From NCBI GenBank assembly GCA_016716125.1, contig JADJWZ010000003.1, positions 186,001 to 250,000 of the forward strand: a DNA stretch of 64,000 nucleotides, in the 5' to 3' direction. Source of the stretch: Ignavibacteria bacterium. Lineage in GTDB: Bacteria; Bacteroidota; Ignavibacteria; Tepidaquicellales; Tepidaquicellaceae. Shown in pieces: positions 17,034 to 26,925 of the stretch (its first letter is position 1; each line of letters begins with the position of its first letter). Under the pieces are notes generated by a model that searched no databases, had not been told where the DNA came from, and saw nothing but the letters and a program-made list of their open reading frames with translations. The position numbers were made by a program, and so were the translations under genes.

Positions 17034-19913
17034 ATGAGGAATACATTAAAAATATCATTTGGAATTTTATTTTACCTGTTGAACCTTGGTAATCTGACAG
17101 CTCAGTTTGTAGATTTCGGGAGAAACAAAGTTCAGTATTCTGATTTCGAATGGCATATACTTCAGACAGAACATTTCAAGATATATTATTATCAGGATGC
17201 AAAGGAACTTGCGGAGATCGGAGCAAATTATGCAGAGGAAAGTTACAGGGAGCATCAGCAAAAATTCAAGCATTCGCTTGTAGATACAGTTCCGCTTATA
17301 TTTTACACATCACCTTTACATTTCAAGCAGACCAATACAACACCCGGATTTATTCCTGACGGAGTCGGTGGATTTTTTGAATTTATAAAAGGCAGGGTTG
17401 TAATTCCATTTGAGGGATCTCTGGCACAGTTCAGACATGTAATAAAACATGAACTCGTGCATGTATTCATGATGAGTAAGATAAACAATGTACTGAAGAC
17501 GCACAGGAAGACACTAGGCGGAGCTCCGCCGTTATGGTTTACTGAAGGACTTGCGGAATACTGGTCAACGGAATGGGACACACAGGCGGATATGGTTTTG
17601 AAAGATGCTGTATTGACGGGATATTTGCCCGGACTTGATAATTGGGAGAGAATATACGGTACATATCTGATGTATAAAATGGGACAGAAGGCAGTAGAAT
17701 TTATTGCTGAAAAATTCGGAGAGGACAAAGTATTGCAGCTTATGGATAATTTCTGGATGGACGAAAATTTTTCGAATTTAATGAAGATCACGCTTGGGTT
17801 AGATTACGCACAGTTTGACAAGGAGTTTTTATATGGACTTGAGAAAAAATATTATCCGGAGTACAAGGATCATGACAATCCTTCTCAGGTATCGCAAAAT
17901 TTATATTCGGAGTCATTTGCGCATAAGCCGACTTTTTCCAATGCAAACGGAAAGCGGGAGATTTATTTTATAGGAAACAGAACAGGATTTACGAGCATAT
18001 ACAAAATTAATCTTCGCAAGAGGGAAGATCCTGAGATAGTAATAGGAGGAGAGTCCAGTGATGAATACGAGCAGTTTCATTTTTTCAGAACGGGAATTGA
18101 CGTTTCGTCTTCGGGTAAACTTGCTTTTATAACTCAAAAGGGAAATGCTGATGCCCTGCATATTCTGAACACAAGCACTAACGAAGTGATATCAGACTAT
18201 TCATTTCCGGATATTGTAAGCATTGGATCGCCTTCATGGAGTCGTGATGGAAGCAAGTTAGTTTTTCCGGCTTCGGATTTTGGAGGAATAAATGATTTGT
18301 ATATTCTGGATATTGCAACGAACGATCTTAAGAGACTTACAAATGATTATTATGACGACAGGGATCCTGATTTTTCTCCGGACGGAAAACATATTGTATT
18401 TTCTTCTGACAGGACTACATTCGGAAATAAAAAAGCATATAACTTATTTCTTTATGAAATAGAATCCGGAGACATAAGATACATTACTTTAGGTGACCAG
18501 ATAGATCATTCACCTAATTTTTCCGAAGACGGCAGAAAAATAATATTCACTTCAGATGTAAACGGACCTCAGAATATATGGATGATTGATTTGAAAAAAT
18601 CCATTACTTCAGAGATGTCAGAGTCCGGTGCAAACTCACTTGAGGACAACAGTATTCTTAATTACGATGAACTTGAAATGAGACAAATCACAAATTTTAT
18701 CACAGCGGCATATGATCCGAAGTGGAGCGGAAAGGACAGGGTTGTATTCTCGACTTTCGAAAAGGGAGCGATTAATATTAAAATGCTCAGCAAAATACAG
18801 GAGAGGTTTGACAGCAGTAAATTTATAAGGAAGACGGATATAAAATTAAAGACTGAGAACTGGACTGCTGCAAAAATCAAAAGTCATACAATGAAAAATA
18901 CAGTTCCTTATAAAAAAGATTTTTCATTTGATATAGCGACTACGGCTCTTACGGTAGATCCTGTATTCGGCGCAAACACAGGAGGAATAATTTCACTCAG
19001 TGATTTACTGGGAAATGAAAAATATTATTTTCTTATATTCAATAATTCGAACGGCGATGAAGAATTCTGGAAAAGTTTCAATATTGCAATTTCAAAAGTA
19101 TCAGTTGAGAACAGACTTAATTATGCTTATGGAATTTATCATTTATCAGGAAGAAGATATGACCTTGGTGAATTTAATTCTTCTTATTATGAGAGACAAT
19201 ACGGCGGTTATCTGAGTCTTGCATATCCGTTATCATTTTTCAGAAGACTGGAAATGACGGTAAGTCTTTCACAGTCAACAAGAAGCTTTGATGCTTTTGA
19301 CAATACGAGATCCCTTTTACTTTCAAATTACTTAAGTTATGTAAGGGACAATACATTATGGAGTTATACAGGACCGATGGACGGAGAGAGACTAAACGTA
19401 ACACTTGGATATACTACTGACATTGCAAATTCCAATATAAATTATTATTCGTTATTTTTTGATTACCGGAAATACATAAGGATCGGAAGACCATCGGCGC
19501 TTGCTTTAAGGACTCAGTTTTTCATGAATGAAGGAAAAGAGCCGAGACGTTTTTTTATGGGTGGAAGCTGGTCACTGAGAGGATGGCCATTGAATTCTAT
19601 CAGGGGCAGCAAATTATGGCAGGCAAATGCGGAATTAAGATTCCCATTGCTTAATGTAGTAGCGTTAAGATTTCCGCTCGGCATAGGTTTTGATTTTCCC
19701 GGGATAAAAGGATCATTCTTCTTTGATGCGGGAAATGCATGGGATAATAAATACAGTGACAGTTATACACGCGGGAGCATTGGCGCAGGAATAAGACTTA
19801 ACGCTTTGGGTTTAGTTGTTCTGAGATATGATCTGGGAAAAAGAATAGAGGAGAACTTTACAAAACTTCAGGGAGATTTATTTCACAATTTTTATTTCGG
19901 ATATGACTTTTAA
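17034..19913 (+). CDS. Secreted gluzincin protease fused to PD40 propeller and C-terminal Omp85-like barrel
   Basis: 959 residues in four parts. The signal peptide ends around LTAQ (residue 24). A peptidase-MA-like domain (about 30-250) has zinc motif HELVH at 139-143 and the second gluzincin motif WFTEGLAEYW at 168-177. A TolB-like PD40 propeller (about 290-580) includes WSRDGSKLVF, FSPDGKHIVF and FSEDGRKIIF blades. The C-terminal third (about 630-959) is built of alternating strands with GGSWSLRGWP and FFFDAGNAWD, which resemble the barrel and conserved loop motif of Omp85/BamA-type proteins. It is therefore probably outer-membrane anchored with a periplasmic or surface protease. Catalytic residues look intact. 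Confidence 0.85.
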   Translation: MRNTLKISFGILFYLLNLGNLTAQFVDFGRNKVQYSDFEWHILQTEHFKIYYYQDAKELAEIGANYAEESYREHQQKFKHSLVDTVPLIFYTSPLHFKQTNTTPGFIPDGVGGFFEFIKGRVVIPFEGSLAQFRHVIKHELVHVFMMSKINNVLKTHRKTLGGAPPLWFTEGLAEYWSTEWDTQADMVLKDAVLTGYLPGLDNWERIYGTYLMYKMGQKAVEFIAEKFGEDKVLQLMDNFWMDENFSNLMKITLGLDYAQFDKEFLYGLEKKYYPEYKDHDNPSQVSQNLYSESFAHKPTFSNANGKREIYFIGNRTGFTSIYKINLRKREDPEIVIGGESSDEYEQFHFFRTGIDVSSSGKLAFITQKGNADALHILNTSTNEVISDYSFPDIVSIGSPSWSRDGSKLVFPASDFGGINDLYILDIATNDLKRLTNDYYDDRDPDFSPDGKHIVFSSDRTTFGNKKAYNLFLYEIESGDIRYITLGDQIDHSPNFSEDGRKIIFTSDVNGPQNIWMIDLKKSITSEMSESGANSLEDNSILNYDELEMRQITNFITAAYDPKWSGKDRVVFSTFEKGAINIKMLSKIQERFDSSKFIRKTDIKLKTENWTAAKIKSHTMKNTVPYKKDFSFDIATTALTVDPVFGANTGGIISLSDLLGNEKYYFLIFNNSNGDEEFWKSFNIAISKVSVENRLNYAYGIYHLSGRRYDLGEFNSSYYERQYGGYLSLAYPLSFFRRLEMTVSLSQSTRSFDAFDNTRSLLLSNYLSYVRDNTLWSYTGPMDGERLNVTLGYTTDIANSNINYYSLFFDYRKYIRIGRPSALALRTQFFMNEGKEPRRFFMGGSWSLRGWPLNSIRGSKLWQANAELRFPLLNVVALRFPLGIGFDFPGIKGSFFFDAGNAWDNKYSDSYTRGSIGAGIRLNALGLVVLRYDLGKRIEENFTKLQGDLFHNFYFGYDF

Positions 19914-19928
19914 ACGGCTCAGCATAAT

Positions 19929-20579
19929 TTAAGCCGGCGGATTAAAATTCATACCAAGTATATCCAGAACCCTTCCGGCAATATGATCAGCAAGATCATT
20001 AAAATCTTTAGGTGAATATTCAAAGCTCGGCATAGCAGGAACAATCTTCCCGCCGCTTTCTATTATACTTATCATATTACTTAAGTGGATCCTGTTGACA
20101 GGTGTTTCTCTGGGGACAATGATCAGCGGTTTTGAATAAGACATTGCATAATCCGCAGACTTTTCCATCAGCGTTTTACATTCCCCGTTAGCTATGCCCG
20201 CTAAAATGCCCATTGAGCACGGGGCAACGATCATTCCGTAACAGTTAAAATTATTAGTGAAAATATCTGATTTCAGATCAAGGTTATTATGAAAAGTAAC
20301 AGTAGATTTCATAATAAGTATTTCCGGAAATAAAGACGAAATAACATTGGGTTTCAGATCAACGCCGCATTCCTTATACATTGTATAAGTCGCGTATTCT
20401 GATAAAATAAGATCAACATTAAATTCATTGATAAGCAGCGCTCTTAAAATTCTTAGACCATATATTGCCCCGCTAGTCCCTGTCATTGCAAGTATGACAT
20501 TCTTTCCTTCTCCGTCATATGTTTTAATTAATGCTGATGTTTCAGTTTGAGTAGTTGCGGAAATTTTTTCACCTGACAT
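19929..20579 (-). CDS. ubiX: UbiX-family flavin prenyltransferase
   Basis: 216 residues. Makes prenylated FMN, the cofactor of UbiD decarboxylases. The FMN-binding start MTGTSGAIYGLRILRALL and the later PCSMGILAGIANG, plus IIVPRETPVNRIHLSNM, which contacts phosphate, are all family hallmarks. About 25 extra N-terminal residues precede the usual start. No ubiD partner is in the window. It ends 15 bp from the convergent fusion-protease gene and starts 8 bp after the membrane gene upstream in the same operon. Confidence 0.93.
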   Translation of the reverse strand: MSGEKISATTQTETSALIKTYDGEGKNVILAMTGTSGAIYGLRILRALLINEFNVDLILSEYATYTMYKECGVDLKPNVISSLFPEILIMKSTVTFHNNLDLKSDIFTNNFNCYGMIVAPCSMGILAGIANGECKTLMEKSADYAMSYSKPLIIVPRETPVNRIHLSNMISIIESGGKIVPAMPSFEYSPKDFNDLADHIAGRVLDILGMNFNPPA

Positions 20580-20587
20580 AATGGATT

Positions 20588-22138
20588 TTAATTTCTGTTT
20601 AATATAAAAGATACGGCTATAAACAAGATAGCCGCTGACAATACAAATATAATGTTTTGAAAAATAAAAATCTGAATCAAAAATATAATCAATCCGATAA
20701 AAACGGATAAAATAACTTCGAGAAATTTCGTTGCAGAATTGAACTTAGAACTCTCCAGTGTAAAAGGTAAGGTTTTGTCAAACAATGCAGTAACCGAAAT
20801 TACAAACAGAACAGCAGTCGAGATAAATATCAAATTCAAATTTACGGTAAGGAGATCTGCAGCGAAGGAAAGTAAAATGAATATTAAAAAAATCATAGGT
20901 AGCACTAATACAAAATAGATAAATGAATTTGCTCCTTTAATGTAAGACGAAACATTTCGTGCGGGCAGCGAATCGAAGATCCACTTTGTGTTTGGTGAAT
21001 TTTCATCTGCAATTTTAGAATTGGAAATCAGTAACCGTGCGCACATAAATAATGTCATTGTGATCGCCGGACTTACAGGAAGTACAACTAACTTCATGAT
21101 CCATGAAGATTCTTTCGCCGGCTGAAAAAAAAGAAACTCCGCCGGGTTTGTAATAAATCCAATAAGTACAACTACGACCGGTATAAACAGAAGCGGAATA
21201 TATTTAAGTCTAAGAAAAGGGGAATTTTTCAGATGATCCTTGACAAGTAGGAAAGTTGCTGCTCCGGTATTACCGCCCGTGAGAAAACCGGACATTGTTT
21301 TTATTGATTTCCCAATTTCCGGAAATCTGATTGCATTGGATTTTTTTTTGCGCAGTGAAATCAAATTTTGAAACAATGAATTATATTTTACGGCTATAAA
21401 GCGGAACAGGACAGTCAGCACAATCAAGCACCCCGCAAGTAAATAAAAAAACCAAAAGGGATCGTAAACCGACAGGGAGAAGTAAGTCTGCGGAAGAAAA
21501 TTTACAAAACCAATATCCGTCAAATCAATTTTATTAAATAACTTTGTCACTGCCTCAGTATTTCTGCCAATTGCTCCGGAAGTATAAAACACGAATGCAA
21601 AGAACAACACCTGAAATAATGCAAGAAAAACCGGAGAGCCTTTTTTTAAAAAAAGTAATATCAGTGAATAATTAAGTGTAATTAATCCTATGGCAAAATA
21701 ACAAAACAGTATGTTTACAAAAAAGAATGACAGAGTAATAATAAAACTTTTGCCAGTTAGATAAAAGAAAACAAGCTGCGGGACAGAAGCCACAGAAATA
21801 AATATAAAAAGAAAAACAACAGCGGATAAAAATTTTGCTTTGAAAATATCTGCGCTTTTTAATGGAAACGAATCTAATTTGTTCTTAATCCTCGCCGAAA
21901 GAAAGAGATTGTCAAAATCATTGATGACGATCATTGATATGAGAAATAGATTTGTAGTCAGACACATTATAATGTAACTTCTTTCATCAAATAAGAGACT
22001 GAAATTATATGATAACAATGTATTTGAAAAAAGATATGCGATGATGATCCCTGTAATTTTTCTGAGTCCGGAATTTTCCTTATCCCTGTAATCAAGTTTC
22101 TGAAATAATGAAAATGTATTTAAAATGTTACCGTTCAT
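20588..22138 (-). CDS. Large ABC-2-permease-like membrane protein
   Basis: 516 residues with roughly 12 hydrophobic segments and no signal peptide. The pattern (FNKIDLTDIGFVNFLPQTYFS between two TM blocks, a mid-protein soluble loop, then more TM helices) resembles ABC-2 exporter permeases of the two-fold, ~500-residue kind. No ATP-binding subunit gene is in the window. Its start codon shares one base with the mltG stop codon, so it is translated in the same operon. Function uncertain; the transport assignment is inference. Confidence 0.55.
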   Translation of the reverse strand: MNGNILNTFSLFQKLDYRDKENSGLRKITGIIIAYLFSNTLLSYNFSLLFDERSYIIMCLTTNLFLISMIVINDFDNLFLSARIKNKLDSFPLKSADIFKAKFLSAVVFLFIFISVASVPQLVFFYLTGKSFIITLSFFFVNILFCYFAIGLITLNYSLILLFLKKGSPVFLALFQVLFFAFVFYTSGAIGRNTEAVTKLFNKIDLTDIGFVNFLPQTYFSLSVYDPFWFFYLLAGCLIVLTVLFRFIAVKYNSLFQNLISLRKKKSNAIRFPEIGKSIKTMSGFLTGGNTGAATFLLVKDHLKNSPFLRLKYIPLLFIPVVVVLIGFITNPAEFLFFQPAKESSWIMKLVVLPVSPAITMTLFMCARLLISNSKIADENSPNTKWIFDSLPARNVSSYIKGANSFIYFVLVLPMIFLIFILLSFAADLLTVNLNLIFISTAVLFVISVTALFDKTLPFTLESSKFNSATKFLEVILSVFIGLIIFLIQIFIFQNIIFVLSAAILFIAVSFILNRN

Positions 22139-23201
22139 TATTTATTTTTCTCTTTTTCATTCTTTAGTTTATTTTCCCTCAGCTTTTTTTTGTATTCTTT
22201 TACTGCATTCAGATGCTGATCATATGTCTCTGAAAAATTATGTCCGCCTTCACCGGTTGCAACAAAGAAAATAAATCTGTGATCTGCAGGATTTTCAGCT
22301 GCCTGAATTGATTTCAGACCCGGATTATTTATCGGACCGGGAGGAAGTCCTTTATTCTGATATGTATTGTAGGGAGAATTAAATTTAAGATCTTCGAAAA
22401 GCAATCTTGATTTTGGTCCGCCGGGAATTACATATTGTACTGTAGGATCAGCTTCAAGCTTCATATTTTTTCTGAGCCGGTTATGATACACTCCTGAAAC
22501 AACGGGCTTTTCGTCATCAATTTTTGTTTCACCCTCAATGATCGATGCCAGAGTAATTATCTTCAGCAGTGAATCTGCATTTCCTTCCTGAGTATAATCT
22601 ATTCCAATTTTCTTAAGTACATTTTTTTTAAATCCGTCAAATAAAGTTTCAATAAACTCCTTCTCGCTGATCTGCAGAGATACTTCGTAAGTGCCGGGAA
22701 ATAAAAAACCTTCAAGGTTTTTTATTTTTTTATTTAACCCCAATAAATTTTTGAGAGAGTCATTTTCCGCTTCTTTTAAAATTTTATTCTCAGAAAGCTT
22801 CAGTTTCGCGGAAGCAAGAGATGCAATTTTTTCAAAGTAAATCCTTCGGGAATTATGATCTTAACAAGACTGACTGTATTGTCTGTTAATATTTTCAGCA
22901 AATCATAATTGCTCATTCCATTTTTCAGCAAGTAAGAGTTGGATATAATGTTATCATCTTTAAAAGTAAGCACTGCCGCAATTTTAAAAAGAGACCTGTC
23001 TGCAATAATGTCATTTTTTTCAAGATTATCAATTATAACATTTAGACCTGATCCTTTTTCGACTGTGAATTTCTTTTCATCAGGTCCGTCCCAATAGTAT
23101 TTTGAAAAGAAAATCCAGTAAACGGAAAAAGATATCATGACTATATTCAGAATAAAAATATAGAGATAATATCTTTTTATGTTAAATACAGAAAACTCCA
23201 A
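22138..23201 (-). pseudogene. mltG: Endolytic murein transglycosylase MltG, interrupted by a single frameshift
   Basis: Cleaves nascent peptidoglycan at the inner membrane. Read from 23201: one TM segment (about 10-32), a LysM-like domain (FTVEKGSGLNVIIDNLEK), then IIPEGFTLKK before the frame breaks. After a one-base correction it continues as IASLASAKLKLSENKIL, EGFLFPGTYEV, the catalytic LASIIEGET, SGVYHNRLRKNMKLEADPTVQY and GLPPGPINNPG, to 22138 (about 355 residues, family-typical). The break coincides with an A6 run (plus-strand T6, 22827-22832); one more A or a -1 slip restores the frame. All conserved motifs are intact, so assembly error or slippage is likelier than decay. Confidence 0.85.
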
Positions 23202-23249
23202 ATGCAGGGATTGGATTATTGAGACAAATGAAAACCGGATATGTGAAAA

Positions 23250-25253
23250 TTACTTTGAAAAATTATTCTCCTTGGTCAGCGCACGCGCATTAAGCGAATC
23301 ATTTACAATCGATAGAGTATTCTTTGCAACGACGTTCAACGGTTCCATTGCAAGAACTTTCTCAAGATGGAATTTAGCTTCATCAAATCTCTGGTTATTG
23401 CACAGATAAATTCCAAAATAAAGATTACCGTCTTTAAAATTGGGCTGAATAGAAAGTGACTTTCTGAGATCCGCTTCATATTGAGGAAAATTTTCGAGTA
23501 ATGAATGACCATAAGCCCTGAGATAATATGCGTATGAATAGTCAGGTTCTAAAATCAGCAGTCGGTTCATAAATTGAATCAGCTGCTGCGCAGCATTTTG
23601 ATAAACCAGTTTCAGACCATACATTACCATTTCATTGGCTTCGCGTGATATAATATGCGTTTTGTCAGGAACAAATTTATATATGTCCATAATTTCAGGT
23701 GAGAAATTATCCGGTGTAGTATATAAAGGATTTTGATTTGCAACGCGGTACCATTCTCTCAGAAAAGCAAGATGAGTCACGCCGTTTTTCTTAAGAAACT
23801 CTGTCATATATTCAACATAATTTCGGTCGTTGACTTTTGAAATTAGTTCGGGAGTAACAAGTCCGGCAACATCAACGACTTTCCTGCCGCTGTAATACCC
23901 GATTGCGCCGACATCATGAGTTGCAATAACATCACCTTCTTTGGAATATTTTTTAAACCATTCAGCAGTAAGAACCTGTCTGTCATGAATGTACTTGCAT
24001 TGCAGCGCATATAGTTCGCGGTTTTCATCATAATTAGTTACTCCCATAAAATAAGTAATGCCGATTAGAATATAGAATAGACTTCTGGAAAACAAAGCGT
24101 TATTAGTATATTTGTTTGTGATCCTGGCAAAGTCTCTGAAGCCAAGCGTTCCGACAAGAATAAAAAAAGGAATAACAGGCATCATATATCTGCCGAACCT
24201 GTGAGCGTATGGAAGATTATACCAGTAAATAAAAACCATTATCAGAGCAAATGCAATATACAGAGTATTCTGATTATAAGTTTTTTTATAAAGGTCGTAA
24301 ATTAGTTTTCCGAATGAGAAAATGAATCCGAGCATAATAACATAATATGATCCTTCTATAAAATATTCCCATACTTCAATACTTATAAAGTCCCATCTGC
24401 TTCTGAATTCAGGTGAATAGTAAGTAAGTTTTGCATTATAGGTATTCGGCAGCAGGGTTCCGGAGAGCATAAAGTTCATTAAAAAATAAGCGCCGATAAT
24501 GATGCCGAAAATAATACCAATTATTTTCAAATCTTTAGAAGAAAATAATTTAAGACTGAGCTGATTTTTCGAATAGGATTTTACAAGCAGATAATCCAGA
24601 ATGACAGCAGCGATAAATGCGATGCCGTCAGGACGGGTCCAAATTATGAGACCGAGAAAAATTGCAAAAGGTATTGGCTTCCGGATCCGGTAAAAATACG
24701 CGCAAGCAATGAGTAAAAAGATGAACATAGTGGTTTCCATTCCGGAAAGCGAAATGAAATTCATCCATTTATCAATTATAAAAATCAAAGTACAAAGAAG
24801 GGCAAATAAATTTTCCTTATCAAATTCAAACATGCATAGCCTGTAAAAAGCAAGTGAAGCAAATGCAAAAAATCCGACACCGAGAACATAACTCAGGATC
24901 ATTTCATTATCAACGATCATAAAGCCGATAGCTACAAGTATAGTATATAAAGGAGAGGTCGAACCGGCTGTCACCATTTCATTCTTAAAATATGAAAAGC
25001 TGAAATATTCAACAAGATTTTTTCCAAATGTAAGATGAATCCACGGATCATCCAGAGGAAAACTCATATATTTGTTTGTATTGACTGCAAATCTAAGGTA
25101 AACAAAAGCAAGAAATACGGGTAAAAGAATTACGATAGCATAAAAAATAACCTTTAGGGTTTTGCTTGGTTTGAACGGATCTTCAAAACTATACTTTCCA
25201 TAATCCTCTTTATTTGTCCTTTTTTTCTTTACGGGGATTTTGATTTTCTTCAT
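23250..25253 (-). CDS. GT-C-type membrane glycosyltransferase with C-terminal TPR
   Basis: 667 residues. Basic cytoplasmic N-terminus, about 12 TM helices (about 35-425), and a soluble C-terminal part. The first periplasmic loop has DDPWIHLTFGKNLVEY, the Asp-containing loop expected of polyprenyl-phosphate-dependent GT-C enzymes, and AGSTSPLYTILVA follows. The C-terminus has at least two TPR-like helical pairs (LEPDYSYAYYLRAYGHSLLE, NLYFGIYLCNNQRFDEAKFHLEK). It presumably transfers sugars to an envelope polymer or protein. Starts about 350 bp upstream of divergent rho; 48 bp before mltG in the same operon. Confidence 0.75.
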   Translation of the reverse strand: MKKIKIPVKKKRTNKEDYGKYSFEDPFKPSKTLKVIFYAIVILLPVFLAFVYLRFAVNTNKYMSFPLDDPWIHLTFGKNLVEYFSFSYFKNEMVTAGSTSPLYTILVAIGFMIVDNEMILSYVLGVGFFAFASLAFYRLCMFEFDKENLFALLCTLIFIIDKWMNFISLSGMETTMFIFLLIACAYFYRIRKPIPFAIFLGLIIWTRPDGIAFIAAVILDYLLVKSYSKNQLSLKLFSSKDLKIIGIIFGIIIGAYFLMNFMLSGTLLPNTYNAKLTYYSPEFRSRWDFISIEVWEYFIEGSYYVIMLGFIFSFGKLIYDLYKKTYNQNTLYIAFALIMVFIYWYNLPYAHRFGRYMMPVIPFFILVGTLGFRDFARITNKYTNNALFSRSLFYILIGITYFMGVTNYDENRELYALQCKYIHDRQVLTAEWFKKYSKEGDVIATHDVGAIGYYSGRKVVDVAGLVTPELISKVNDRNYVEYMTEFLKKNGVTHLAFLREWYRVANQNPLYTTPDNFSPEIMDIYKFVPDKTHIISREANEMVMYGLKLVYQNAAQQLIQFMNRLLILEPDYSYAYYLRAYGHSLLENFPQYEADLRKSLSIQPNFKDGNLYFGIYLCNNQRFDEAKFHLEKVLAMEPLNVVAKNTLSIVNDSLNARALTKENNFSK

Positions 25254-25606
25254 ATGAATACAAAATAATTATTTGCACATGTAATTTCAATTTTTAAATT
25301 GGTTTTTTAAAATTAAAAGCTGAATTCAAAATTATTTTATTATCAAGATAATTACGGAGATATTTAATAAACCCGGTTTATAATTTCTTTTAGCGCCGGA
25401 AAGCGGCTTCAAAATAGTTTTTATAAATAACTTGATAATATTTATTATATATGATAGTTTTGTCCACATCAAATAACACACCTTATTTCTGCTTAAGGAA
25501 ATTATTAAATACATATACAGCTCATTAATTTATATAAAATAATTTTAAGATAATTTAATTTTAAAAATCACTCCGATTTTTTCCTTCACTTGAAAGGACT
25601 CAACTT
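25254..25606. other. 353-bp gene-free region between divergent GT-C gene and rho
   Basis: Very A+T-rich. It contains an inverted pair ATTATCAAG (near 25338) and CTTGATAAT (near 25431) about 85 bp apart, and a small GC-richer hairpin (GCCG/CGGC) near 25394-25406. A weak minus-strand reading of 60 codons exists but has no family or coding signature. A long leader before rho would be consistent with Rho autoregulation, but I cannot show that. Confidence 0.45.
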
Positions 25607-26899
25607 ATGGAAACAAAGATCAGCAATAAACCAGAACCCGTTTCAGATACAAAAAATGTGACTGATTTTAAATCGAAAAAAGTTTCCGAACTCATTCAGA
25701 TAGCAAAAGATCTGGGAGTATCGGGCTACAGTGATTTGAAGAAACAGGAACTGATCTTCAAGATCATAGAAGCTCAGGCAAAGAAAGACGGATTTGCTTA
25801 TGCTGTCGGAGTACTTGAAGTACTGCCGGATGGTTACGGATTTCTTCGTTCCGTAGATTATAACTATCTTCCGTCACCGGATGATATTTATGTCTCACCT
25901 TCGCAGATCAAAAAATTCCTGCTGAGGACTGGCGATACAGTAAGCGGACAGGTAAGACCTCCGAAAGAAGGGGAAAGATTTTTTGCGCTGCTGAAAGTAG
26001 AGTCGGTGAATTTTGAAAACCCGGATACGATTCGCGACAGGATCCTGTTTGATAACCTTACACCTCTTTATCCCGAAGAAAAAATAAATCTTGAAACTAC
26101 GCCCGGTGAATATTCAATGAGAATAATGGATCTCTTTACTCCAATCGGAAAAGGACAGAGAGGATTGATTGTATCTTCGCCAAAAAGCGGTAAGACAATT
26201 TTACTTCAGACACTTGCAAACAGCATTACAAGAAATCATCCCGAAGTACATTTAATAGTTTTACTGATCGATGAAAGACCTGAAGAAGTAACTGATATGG
26301 AAAGGAATGTAAATGCTGAAGTCATCAGTTCCACATTTGATGAACCGCCGGAAAGGCACGTTCAGGTTTCCGAGATAGTACTTCAAAAAGCCAAAAGACT
26401 TATTGAAGCAAAAAAAGATGTTGTAATTTTATTAGACAGTATAACAAGACTTGCAAGAGCGCACAATACTGTGATACCTCACAGCGGAAAGATTCTGTCA
26501 GGCGGTGTTGATGCAAACGCTCTTCATAAACCAAAGAGATTTTTCGGTGCAGCAAGAAATATAGACGAAGGCGGAAGTCTCACTATAATTGCTACCGCGC
26601 TAATTGAGACAGGTAGCAGAATGGATGAAGTTATCTTCGAGGAATTTAAAGGAACAGGTAATATGGAGATAATCCTTGACAGAAGAATTTCAGACAGAAG
26701 AGTTTTCCCTGCAATTGATCTTAACAAATCAGGAACAAGAAAAGAAGAACTTCTCCTCGAAAGCGATGTCCTCAACAGAGTATGGCTTCTGAGAAAAATA
26801 GTAGCTGACTATAATCCTGTCGAAGCAATGGAATTTTTACTCGGTAAAATGAAAGGTACGAAGTCCAACAAAGAGTTTTTAGCATCTATGAATTCGTAA
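25607..26899 (+). CDS. rho: Transcription termination factor Rho
   Basis: 430-residue hexameric RNA helicase. Rho N-terminal SAP-like part ([24 protein letters not shown], about 27-50), cold-shock RNA-binding domain (about 65-140), Walker A SPKSGKT (about 191-197), Walker [18 protein letters not shown]-loop [20 protein letters not shown] and the R-loop region. The ATG at 25607 follows GAAAGGA at a suitable distance. It lacks the long N-terminal insertion seen in many Bacteroidota Rho proteins. Followed after 26 bp by the RNase E/G gene. Confidence 0.97.
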   Translation: METKISNKPEPVSDTKNVTDFKSKKVSELIQIAKDLGVSGYSDLKKQELIFKIIEAQAKKDGFAYAVGVLEVLPDGYGFLRSVDYNYLPSPDDIYVSPSQIKKFLLRTGDTVSGQVRPPKEGERFFALLKVESVNFENPDTIRDRILFDNLTPLYPEEKINLETTPGEYSMRIMDLFTPIGKGQRGLIVSSPKSGKTILLQTLANSITRNHPEVHLIVLLIDERPEEVTDMERNVNAEVISSTFDEPPERHVQVSEIVLQKAKRLIEAKKDVVILLDSITRLARAHNTVIPHSGKILSGGVDANALHKPKRFFGAARNIDEGGSLTIIATALIETGSRMDEVIFEEFKGTGNMEIILDRRISDRRVFPAIDLNKSGTRKEELLLESDVLNRVWLLRKIVADYNPVEAMEFLLGKMKGTKSNKEFLASMNS

Positions 26900-26925
26900 C
26901 GTCTTTGTGAATACATTCTGAATTT

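Noticed and set aside
25332..25514. 60-codon minus-strand reading in the rho upstream region
   Set aside because: No signal, family or codon bias; low-complexity A+T-rich sequence with only weak hairpins.
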